This document shows, in pieces, positions 55,103-64,000 of a DNA stretch of 64,000 nt. The stretch's first letter is position 1. Each line of letters opens with the position of its first letter. Source of the stretch: Wyeomyia smithii (lineage: Eukaryota; Arthropoda; Insecta; Diptera; Culicidae); the NCBI RefSeq assembly GCF_029784165.1, contig NC_073696.1, positions 193,114,498 through 193,178,497 of the forward strand, read 5' to 3'. The notes beneath the pieces were generated by a model. The model ran no database searches. It was not told where the DNA came from and saw only the letters and a list, made by a program, of their open reading frames with translations. The position numbers were made by a program, and so were the translations under genes.

Positions 55103-56085
55103 AGAAACACTCATATTGGGTGTTATTTGGTCATTTTCGGCTGTTTTTCAGAAACCGAATGTCACCAGCTTTGAATTCAAAATGGTGTCTGTGGTCGATT
55201 CTAGCTCCTGTGTATCATTCTGGTTCTGGTCTAGATACTCATATTGTATGGAATGACCGTTTTTTAGAAACCGGAAGTTGCCATCTTACAATTCATAATG
55301 GTGTCAATTTTTAGCTCCTTGCATCATTCTGGTTCCAGAGATATTCATATTGGGTGTTATTTGTTCACTTGAGGCTGTATTCCGGACACCGGAAGTCGCC
55401 ATCTTACAATTCAAAATTTTGTCTGAGGTCGATTTGTGGCTTCAGTGCATCATAACAATTCCGGAAATACCCATGTTGGGTGGTATTTGGTAATTTGCCG
55501 CTGTTATTCAGAAACCGGAAGTCGCCATCTCGGATTTCAAAATGGCATTTGGAAACAATTTCTTGGCTGTGAGCGTCAATCTGGTTAAAGAAACACCCAT
55601 ATTGGGTGGTACATATTTGGTCATTTTCGGCTGTTTTCATGGCACCGGAAGTCGCCATCTCACAATTCAAAATGTTGTCTGAGGTCAATTTGTGGCTTCA
55701 GTGCATCATACCAATTCCGGAAATACCCATGTTAGGTGGTATTTGGTAATTTGCCGCTGTTATTCAGAAACCGGAAGTCGTCATCTTGGATTTCAAAATG
55801 GCATTTGGAGACAATTTCTGGCCCCTGAGCGTCAATCTGGTTAAAGAAACATCCATATTGGGTAGTATATTGTCATTTTCGGCTGTTTTCCAGACACCGG
55901 AAGTCGCCATCTTACAATTCAAAATGTTGTCTGAGGTCGATTTGTGGCTTCAGTGCATCATAGCAATCCCGGAAATATTCATATTGGGTGGTATTTGGTC
56001 ATTTGCCGCTGTTTTTCAGAAACCGGAAGTCGCCATCTTGGATTTTAAAATGGCATTTGGGAATTTCGAAATGGTATTTGGAGAC
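55103..56085 (+). repeat. Array of ~127-bp GCCATCTT repeats, plus direction (about eight units)
   Basis: CGCCATCTT or a close variant occurs near 55391, 55517, 55648, 55775, 55899 and 56022, giving spacings of 123-131 bp. Two more diverged units lie at 55103-55300. Phrases alternate between TTACAATTCAAAATGTTGTC and TTGGATTTCAAAATGGC versions, suggesting a two-unit higher-order repeat. Confidence 0.85.
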
Positions 56086-56089
56086 ATGC

Positions 56090-56890
56090 CAGAAGAAGAA
56101 GGGTGTCGAAACATTATGGACATGTTTGTTACATCTAAAAACATTCACTTGCCAAATTTGATATATTTGCTTGATTGGTTCTCGAGCTGTGCGAAATTTG
56201 AGTTTCATTTGTACGGGACCCCTTCCTTATAGAAGAGGGAAGGGTGTCAAACCATTATGGGTATACATATTTGTTACCACCTGCCAAATTTGGTTCCATT
56301 TAGTTGGTTAGTTCTCGAGATAAGCAGAAATTGGTGTTCCATTTGTTTGGAACCCCTCCCTCACAGAAGAGGGAGGGGAGTCGAACCATTAGGACATATT
56401 TTTTACCTATAAAACATTCACATAACAAATTCGGTTGTATTTGGTTGATTGGCTCTCGAGCTGTGCGAAATTCGTGTTTTATTTGTATGGGACCCCTCCC
56501 TTGTAGAAGAGGGAGGGGTGTCAAACCATTATGGATATATTTGTTACCACTAAAAACATTCACCTATCAAATTTGGTTCTATTTACTTGGTTAGTTCTCG
56601 AGATGTGAAGAAATTGGTGTTTCATTTGTATGGAACCCCTCCCTTCCAGAAGAGGAAGGGGTGTCAAACTAATATGGACATATTTGTTACTCCTAAAAAC
56701 ATCCACATGCCAAATTTGGTTCCATTCACTTGGTTAGTTTTTGAGATGTGCAGAAATTTGTGTTTCACACAACACTCACTCACAAAAAAAATTTTCACGT
56801 CGATCGAGTCGTAGTTTCCGAGCCTATATGGATCAGCGAGACAGACAGACAGACAGACCGGACTGAATTTTTATAGGTATAGATAGAAGA
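56090..56890 (+). repeat. Array of ~141-bp repeats (about five units) with a GACA microsatellite tail
   Basis: TTCTCGAGNTGTGCGAAATT-type words start near 56182, 56313, 56454, 56597 and 56738 (131-143 bp apart). Each unit has a palindrome-like CCCTCCCTTCCAGAAGAGGG and ends in AACATTCAC. After the last unit comes TCGAGTCGTAGTTTCCGAGC, then (GACA)4 at 56840-56858. The overlapping ORFs are repeat-made. Confidence 0.82.
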
Positions 56891-57125
56891 TAAAAAGCCT
56901 CGTTTTCTGAGCAAAACGCAATTTAAAAAAAATGTTTATCGTTTTCCTTCGATTTTTGAATGAAGAATAACAAACTGCTCGAAATATCTTAAATGACAGT
57001 TCGCCCATGTCCGGTATATCGGACAACTGTCATTTAAGGCATTCCGAGCAGATTTTAATTTTCATTTAAAAACAGAAAGACAACGTTTGTTCTGTACGAA
57101 CTGAACTTGACAAAGAAACCGGATT
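56890..57125. mobile_element. Fold-back MITE relative of 48549-48867
   Basis: It shares TTTTCTGAGCAAAACG and CCTTCGATTTTTGAATGAA with the intron element. The centre is a hairpin at 56975-57051, CTGCTCGAAATATCTTAAAT paired with the inverse CTGCTCGGAATGCCTTAAAT. Confidence 0.55.
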
Positions 57126-59818
57126 TTTTTATAAAAAAGACCGATTTATAAACATTTTTGTTTGTCCAATGCCGAGAACTCAACAGCTGATAAATTCAGC
57201 GAAATGCTCTTCAAGTTTCCAGTAGAATTTTCAAGAACTTCGGCAAACAAAATGTCAATACATGCTGGTTTACGGTAGATCGATATATTTGCTGAATGTT
57301 CGTCGAAAGATTGTAAAAAACTTCGCCGAGCTCGATCAGTTGGGAAGTTTGCCGAGATAATTGTGCACGTCACTCACTCTGTGAGGAAAGTATTGTAGAA
57401 AGAGAATAGAAGAAAACAACGTGAAAGATCAAGGATTTTCCTGCTTTCACTAGTAATAGCGCCTACTGTGCAACGCACGTGATGTTGGAATAAACCGTTT
57501 TGTAGCTTAGTCAACTCGAATTGTTGTTTATCGCATGGCATAGAGTACCAATGGAAATCGACTTTTCGATTTTCGTTTGGTATTGGGTCTACACGAAAGA
57601 AGTGCCAATTGCAAAATTTCAACTCATTCGTGCTGTTGCCTTTTTCACAGAACCAGTTATATGCAACCTTCCTTTGCGTAGTTTGGAATAATATACTCTC
57701 TTGATATTCCTTCGCCGGAATAAAGTGCTGATACTAGACACCTTGTTTCTCGTGAGTGAAACAAGGACTGTATGGCAGCAAGAAAAAAAGAGTAACGATA
57801 ACGTTTTCCTTTCTTGGTGTCTATATGTCAAAAAACTAGAAAAGGACTGGGAGAAAAATCTAAAATAAGAATTGTTTCTTTCTGGGGTTTCAGTAGGCTA
57901 GGTTTAAGTAGAATTTGTTTAATAAAATCCTTTTAGTAACATACTTGCATCCGGGTGGTCGTTATTTTTTGCGACTGTTCGGGGACTTATGTATTACAAG
58001 TCTCTGGCAATTGTATTAAAGATCAACCTAGTCTTTGCAATCTAGAAGTCGTGCTTGAGACAGTAAAAGTTTACCTTTTTTGACCGATAAAAAAGCATGA
58101 ATTTTTCGAATTGGAATTTTTTGTGCCAAATGCTTTGAAAATAAATAAATAAATAAATGCATAAATCGTCGAAACTTGTTATAGGGGAGTTACTCCTACA
58201 TTCATTTCAACACCTATATTTATCTTATCGCTATTATCCGTCCAAATTACCGTCGAATTTCACTATTTATATTGATAGGAAAACTTCCGAACACTCGACT
58301 AAATCAAGTCAAAATAATTTTGCTTTGAAAGAAACAGTAAAATTTGACGGTAAATTGGATAAATAAGAGCGATGAGATGAATATGGGCGTTGAATTGAAA
58401 TTTTTTTTTTTTTGGAAAGTCAGAAAGTTTCAGAGCTGGTAGACTCTCCCAGAAAGCCGAAAAGGTGACACTTTATCCGCTTTAAGGCATGCTTTCTGAA
58501 GTCCGATTGAGGTGGTCGCCCCTCCTGTTTAAATATTTTTAATGCAATTTATTTATCGTTTCGAGCCAAGCGAAAAGTGGGGAAAATGTATTGAAACTAT
58601 TTAATTATGAAAAAGATCTGTTTTACATCGCTGTTTCGAGTGGGAGTTTATTCAAAATGTTGAACGGATTATTTTATACCTAGTTATAAAGTGCAACCCA
58701 CTTAATAAATGCACCATCACTAAAGTGACTGCGGCGAAGGATGAATGCAGTCTGTGTCAAACAAATTTTTGCATATATTTCAACACCGCAAACCGATCGA
58801 AATTAGCGCTAGTACTTTATGCCAACATGCGCTGCGTACGCTAACCGTCAGATCAAGATTCTGTTCGTTTTGTCCATGATTCATTCTCGGCTTACCCTCG
58901 TGATCAGGGTGTAGTCATAGGTACTTCTTTCACCCGGTGAACCTCGTACACCGCAGACGGTGAACTGATCCGTTTTTTTTTTGTATTGTAATTTAGTCAG
59001 CCTGACGGCCTGTTGTTATTACTTGCACATTCCGGTGTCGAGACAGGCTTATCGCTGCAATTTGTAATTGATTGCGGTTTGATTGCCGAGTTGCCAGCAA
59101 TTGAGTAGTGCAAACGTTTTTTGTGTGTTTTATGAATTAAACACGAAAGCGTTAGCGACGGTCGGCGCAGTCGGGCCGGTTATGTACTGAAGGAGTTGAC
59201 TAACGTAGTAGACTTTGAATCAATACTTTGCACAGAGATTGATTATAGAGGAAAACTTCTACATAAGCACCTATATTGTATGTATTACTGGAACTTTAGT
59301 TTAGTTGTTACAGTTTGAAATAGATTAATATGCGATGAAATGGGCCATATAAATCTAATTGGTTCAGTTTTATTCGAAGGAAGTGCGAGGAATGATGCTA
59401 AACGCCATCGAAACAGTTATTAACTGCTATTATACTTCTACACACTTTATCCGAATTCATGTGAACTCAACAGTTGCAAACTTCAGTAAAGATTTTTACA
59501 AGTTTGCTGCTGAATCCTCGAAAAAAAAAACGAAAAATGGTCAAATTGGTTAGTTAAAATCAATCAGCTGGCAATTTACATGTAATTTCACCGATACAAA
59601 CCGACATCGTATGGCAACCCTGCCCACTTCGGGGTGTGCATTCGTTGACGGTTTCCGTACAATCAGCGTCGACGTTGAGCCGAATTCACATGATATACAT
59701 GCATACACTAGAGGCCCGCTAGAGGAGCCGAAAGAGAAAAACACTCCGCATGGCGATCCGAGGCGCGTTGATCGGCACACCGGGGGCAAAGACACGCCTG
59801 AATAAAAATACTCTCTAG
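57126..59818. other. Mostly unrecognised; fold-back segment at ~58178-58395
   Basis: At 58178-58395 the phrases TATCTTATCGCTATTATCCG / ATTACCGTCGAATTT and their inverse occur around 58340, related to the 39221-40220 element. The rest is AT-rich without a supported gene. Confidence 0.4.
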
Positions 59819-59850
59819 TATAAGACCCACGCGTTACGGGCCTCAGCAGC
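59819..59850 (+). promoter_or_regulatory. Candidate TATA box and arthropod initiator
   Basis: TATAAG at 59819-59824 and TCAGC at 59843-59847 are separated so that the initiator A (59845) is 26 bases after the TATA start. A second initiator-like TTCAGTGC lies near 59970. Motif-level evidence only. Confidence 0.3.
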
Positions 59851-60129
59851 TTATTTGTTTTCGAAAAGCCTCGACGATCGGACGGATCTTGGCCTGGTAC
59901 GCGTTCTCGCCTAGTGTAACCACACCTATCGTTACTTTTCTGCTGTCTCCTATCACGTATTGCAACCGCTCAAGGATTCAGTGCAGTTCGGGATCGTCGC
60001 GAGTGACTTCAGCGGACCTGAGTTTTGTGTACACGGTAGTGATCTGGAAAAGTGTCAGTGAATTCCGGAGCAACTAGTTACAACCACCGAGGTTATTGAG
60101 AACGGGTTATGAAGCATACATTATTGCTG
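59845..60129 (+). CDS. Candidate first exon of an unidentified gene (5' leader plus short signal-like start)
   Basis: The ~264 bases from the candidate initiator to 60108 contain no ATG. At 60109 ATG opens MKHTLLL, and the exon would end at a GTAGGT splice donor (60130-60135) after seven codons, phase 0. A lysine/histidine followed by a leucine run looks like the beginning of a secretion signal. The leader is richer in G and C than its surroundings. No later exon was found up to 64000, so the product is unknown. The chance of no ATG in such a length is low but not negligible. Confidence 0.3.
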
Positions 60130-60135
60130 GTAGGT

Positions 60136-61438
60136 TTTTTAGCTCCTTTTTGAAATTGAACGAAATATTTGCTTTACAAAGGAGGAAATGTAAAAGAAAA
60201 TGCTCGTTGTGGTATGAAAAGTAATATTTATACTCTCTTAGCAAACATAAAAACGACTTCAACAGAAAATTATACTGCAGAAAGCAACGAAATGGAAAGA
60301 AAAGGGAATGATGATTAATAATCTCAAGGATACAATACCGTCTTGTGATCGTGGTTGGCTTGATATACTTTTTTGAAAAAAAAAAAAAGATTACTGGTTG
60401 AACCAGCTCAACTACATAACCGCATGGTTACGTTCAGTAATAGTAGCTTTAGGAAATTAAGCAGAATCTGGCAGTGACGAATTGAGTAAATTTACCAGTT
60501 TTATGTTGTTTTTTTTTGTTCACCCTTCACCCCAACTCAACCGAACCAAACTAAACAATTATCAATTTTGGATATCTAGTCAAACTACTCAGCAAATGAT
60601 TGACGTAGTAATTAGGCTATGTTGTCAGCTAGTTCAAGCGTTAACATAGCTTTTCGATATTGAACGCTCAGAAATATAGGGATCGAGCTCTCGTCTAGTT
60701 TTTTTATGCTTTGAAAGTATCAATAAAGTACTCGGTAGCGATAGGCGTTCACCTACCGGAGAGAAGGTTGCCACGTGAAACACTGCTTTTATTGTAGGTT
60801 ATTTATTAAAAAAGTATACGAATCACTGATCACATTCACTTTTCTTGGTCAACTAGTTGTGCTCGCTTTAACTAATGGAAAACAGGCTGCGTGTTACCAC
60901 ACGGTACACACTCTATTCATTAGGTGGTAGACTTTTGAAAATATTGCGTGGAAATTGTCAGAAATATTAAAATATATGATACGCTTGATTGGTTATCCGC
61001 ACCCATCATCAAGCAGTCCCATCATAAACGGTCACGGTTTGAAAAAATGCTTCGTAGAGTGCCCAACATTTCGACCTCAGGTATGGTGCAGCTTGTTCCT
61101 TGTTACGCAACACAAGATTCAAGTCTTTATGCAACCGTAGGACAGTTACAAATTGTGGATCTTTCATAAGGACTAGTGTTCATGTTTGTAATTAATAGTT
61201 TTACCCAACATGCTAAAATTGGCAAAGGCAGTTGAGGGTACGTCCTTCGGAGGTGGTTGGGACTTATTTGTACTGATATTTACAACCGGTTTAATCAACC
61301 TCTCAAGAATTATCAATAGTTTTCCTGTATCGCCTAAAAACTATGCATTAGCGTATTAGTCTAGGTATGCAACTGTAAATATTTTCAATAAAAAATGTCT
61401 GAGAACCATAAATCAAGAAGCATAATTATGCACAATGA
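60136..61438. other. No gene recognised
   Basis: AT-rich. It would be intron if the candidate exon at 59845-60129 is real. Only short ORFs are present. Confidence 0.4.
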
Positions 61439-61450
61439 TGTTAAGAATTA

Positions 61451-61665
61451 AATCTCCCAGATGGTCTCGAGATACGATGCTGGTCTAACAAGCCAGTCGT
61501 CGTAGGTTCTAATCTCGGCTCGGGAGAGACTGATAGTGTCAGTAGGATCGTAGCGCTAGCCCCGCAATTGTCCTGTACACTAAACAGTCGGCTACGAAGT
61601 CTGTGTATGAGTAAACAGAAGGTCAAGTTTCGAATCGGAATGTAGCACCAAGGCTTTGCTCTTGG
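61451..61665 (+). mobile_element. tRNA-derived SINE with 12-bp target duplication
   Basis: 215 bp on the plus strand. The tRNA-like head has TGGTCTCGAGATACGATGC near 61462 and B-box-like GGTTCTAATCT at 61505-61515 (one mismatch). The body ends GTAGCACCAAGGCTTTGCTC. The perfect direct repeat TGTTAAGAATTA lies at 61439-61450 and 61666-61677. The minus-strand ORF over it is not a gene. Confidence 0.85.
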
Positions 61666-62139
61666 TGTTAAGAATTATTCTTGAAAATCAATTTATGTAC
61701 TTCAACTCTTTGAACAAAAATATGGGTTCAGTTATCAAATGCTGATCGTAGATTAGCGTAATGTACACTAATCGCAAACACTTGCATATTTCCTTCATTT
61801 TCATACATTTGCAAATTCTCATAATGTCAAAGGAATAAAAGGATGCGAAAAGTGAGTAATTTGAGTTGTTTTTTAATGCAGCCATTGGTTTGAAGTGCCT
61901 TAAAAACAGTGTCTCTCTTTGTTGAATTAAGGCTAGTATTATTTGCGCTATAAGGGGAATTAAAGTACCGGGATCGTAATGTTCACATATCTGCAGTATA
62001 AATTGGCCGAAAAAATAAAGAATCGTTTTGGATCTATATTCTCCACCTTATTTTACAATAGAATTCAGCACTTGATACCATTGAACTGAGTTAGCAATAA
62101 AAAATAGCATTTTTTTCACGTCCCTAAACGCCACAACAT

Positions 62140-62893
62140 ATGCTTCCTGGGCTTGACCATTGTGTAATTAACGGAAGACAATTGAAATTTTGGATTTCTA
62201 CTGCTGTTAAAGCAAGATGTACTCAAAGAAAAACTGGTTTATTTTTCCTGAAGATACATTCATTATTAGCGAAAAAATGAACATTTGAGAATGGACTTCC
62301 CGACGAAGCTTTTCCATGATGCCGGAACACAAGCGGTGTACAACCTTTACGTCCAATTTTCGAATGCACTAATCTACTGTTTGCAGTTCGTTGCGCTTCT
62401 GTGATTTTTGTACACCAAGGACCTTAAAATTCCAAAAAATCCTCGATTAGCCGTTCGGTTGTGTATTTTTGGTACTAATGGGGTAGAGTGGTTGTTCAGT
62501 AATGTTTGTGATTTTAGTAGCGTTGTGTGATGATACTTTATCTGTCCAAAACTCATACCTTCCATCGACATAATGTTTTAAAAGAAATGGAATCAAAATG
62601 TTCTCCACACATTCATTCTAGTACGCATCTTGATCAATAGGCAAACCACTGGGCTCAAACTATGATTTAGACAAGAAGAACAAAGCCCTTTTCTGTTCAT
62701 TACTTTGGCCGGTAAATTTAGTTTGCAGAAAATTATACACAGTTGAAACCGGAAGGTTTAACGTGAACTTTTTGCCATGATTTTTATGCAGTTCAGTTAG
62801 AACTGTATAAAGCGCTTGCACAATGCTTCTTGTTTGGACGCCATTTTGAACCAAACTTAGCATGTATAAACAAAACAAAAAAAAAACTGACAT
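62140..62893 (-). pseudogene. Tc1-like transposase relic with internal deletion
   Basis: Minus strand. The N-terminal part reads NGVQTRSIVQALYTVLTELH and LNLPVSTVYNFLQTKF (helix-turn-helix-like). After a stop come EPSGLPIDQDAY, ILIPFLLKHYVDGRYEFWTD then KVSSHNATK, the D-x-ASSH-like second catalytic aspartate. A final block has GFFGILRSLVYKN, SATNCKQ and KLDVKVVHRLCSGIMEKLRR. The segment with the first catalytic aspartate is missing. It fits a Tc1/mariner-superfamily element known from insects. Termini were not identified. Confidence 0.65.
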
Positions 62894-63764
62894 GAAGAGC
62901 AGAGAGAGAGCTTACATATACTCTCTTTTCTCTCTGAATGTGCTTGTTGTGAACATCAACTTATGGACTCACAAGGTAGGGTATAGGCTCTATTATCGTC
63001 AGGTTTGTCCAACTATCGTCAGGGAGGTAAATGATGTCCTAGAGTGTTAATTCCTTGCATGATGGCTTTTCATATCGCAGAGCATTTTGCTGCAGAATAT
63101 TAGTTCTCCATGACATCACTGACGACAATCGGAAAAAAATCTGACGATAATGGAGCCGATAGGTTTGCTCAGACGGTTCTCAACACCTTCTGGTTCAGCT
63201 TGCAGGCACTCGATCCACGCTCTTTCGCTCCATGAAACGTTCGAGAATAGAACGAATACATGGAAGCAATGGATACATGAAGCAACACAAAACACTTTGT
63301 GGCTCTAGCTCAGTGATGCTTCGTCTGCAACCATTCAAAGTAATATGCATGCTGCTTTCTTGCGCCTTCTGTTTTGTTGAACTAATAAAAACCGAAGGTG
63401 CCTTAATTTATTCAGAAATAGAGAACACGCAGATGATAAGTACACATTTTTTATCATGGAAAACGAATTGCGGTAAACAATTGCCACGAAAAATTAATTC
63501 ACACAGACGCTCACAGGCATGGTTATCGTTAATATGAAGTCTAATAGGTGCTTTTGACGATTTTGTATAAATGTTACGTACTTATCTATTAATTCTTTAT
63601 ATCTTAAAACAGATTGCATCCGAATCTCGTAACTTCTACAATAAGTTTAGTTTTACGCAGAAAGGTGATTTAGGGCCGTTACTTGTCCTTATCTGTATCA
63701 GTTTCGTTATTCTCAACAGCTGCAGTATAACGCGCAACAAGACATAAAAGTGTTTTACTAAATG
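62894..63764. other. No gene recognised
   Basis: A 101-codon plus ORF (63232-63537) has one hydrophobic stretch (VICMLLSCAFCFVELI) but no recognisable family, splice context or codon support. I do not call it a gene. Confidence 0.35.
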
Positions 63765-64000
63765 TACAGGGTGTTCAATAAGTTCGAATACACTTTAAAA
63801 ATGTGTTGAAAATCTAAGATACAATATATTCTTTCCTGATTCAACCCTCTCCCCGTTTTCGTGTGGCGCAAATAGGGTAACGTAAATAGGGTATTGTGAC
63901 AATCACGTGTGCTCTTGAAACAATTCAATGTTGTAATTACATCAATTAGATACCATAGATACAGTTTGTATACTTTTACTAGGGAAAAAAGTTAAAATAC
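63765..64000. mobile_element. Possible transposon terminus at the window edge
   Basis: TACAGGGTGTTCAATAAGTT at 63765-63784 begins with TA and resembles termini of mariner-superfamily elements. The other end would lie outside the window, so this is a guess. Confidence 0.3.

Noticed and set aside
52440..56890. CRISPR-like regularly spaced repeats
   Set aside because: Units are contiguous degenerate tandem copies of 127-141 bp without unique spacers, in a eukaryotic genome.
63232..63537. Small membrane protein gene
   Set aside because: One hydrophobic stretch only, with no family match or gene structure.
1..64000. Endogenous viral element
   Set aside because: Reverse transcriptases all fit non-LTR clades; no LTRs, envelope or viral structural protein patterns were seen.

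Overview
This is a eukaryotic, AT-rich, transposon-dominated window from a mosquito, most likely a culicine and probably Aedes. The reasons are the mix of non-LTR retrotransposon clades (I, RTE, R1, LOA and Jockey/Juan types), tRNA-derived SINEs, many small TA/TTAA/TTA inverted-repeat elements, and one host gene stretched by a 17 kb intron full of mobile DNA. No bacterial-style operons, CRISPR arrays or rRNA genes were seen. The species call rests on recognition only, since no search could be run.

Host gene. One convincing cellular gene lies on the + strand: an SLC22-type organic cation/anion transporter (major facilitator superfamily). Six exons are resolved (27481-27883, 45086-45654, 46056-46230, 46722-46867, 48324-48493, 48990-49077). 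All have GT/AG junctions and consistent phases, and a poly(A) signal lies at 49900. The exon or exons encoding the N-terminus and first membrane segment were not found and probably lie upstream of the window. A possible first exon of a second gene (TATA, initiator, 264-nt leader without an ATG, short signal-peptide-like start, splice donor) lies at 59845-60129.

Layout. 1-6.1 kb: a nearly full I-clade LINE (minus strand) nested in an older repeat, with a 14-bp target duplication. 6.1-9.7 kb: a TA-flanked fold-back MITE and a complete tRNA-SINE. 9.7-12.6 kb: a decayed RTE-type LINE. 12.6-19 kb: relics (a fold-back element, an RTE tail, two units of a dispersed repeat). 19-22.4 kb: a hAT MITE with a perfect 8-bp duplication, minisatellites, another fold-back MITE, and a 2.07 kb CAGGG-ended element enclosing a mariner-like relic. 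22.6-24.6 kb: a Tc1 relic between inverted repeats, with a nested PIF/Harbinger-type MITE. 24.7-26.2 kb: a second RTE-type LINE. 27.5-49.9 kb: the transporter, whose giant intron holds a second I-clade LINE, three fold-back elements, an R1-like relic and a SINE. 50.9-57.1 kb: a Juan-like relic, an inverted array of ~127-bp repeats interrupted by a LOA-like LINE, and an array of ~141-bp repeats. 58-64 kb: fold-back DNA, the candidate first exon, a SINE with a 12-bp duplication, a Tc1-like relic, and a possible transposon end at the window edge.

How it fits together. Most of the window is a layered record of insertions, many of which can be ordered because one element splits another. The most distinctive signals are three short inverted duplications inside LINE coding sequence, the array of ~127-bp units each carrying a YY1/PHO-like GCCATCTT word, and the 2 kb element with AGTGACTTT subterminal repeats. 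I found no clearly new biochemical system.
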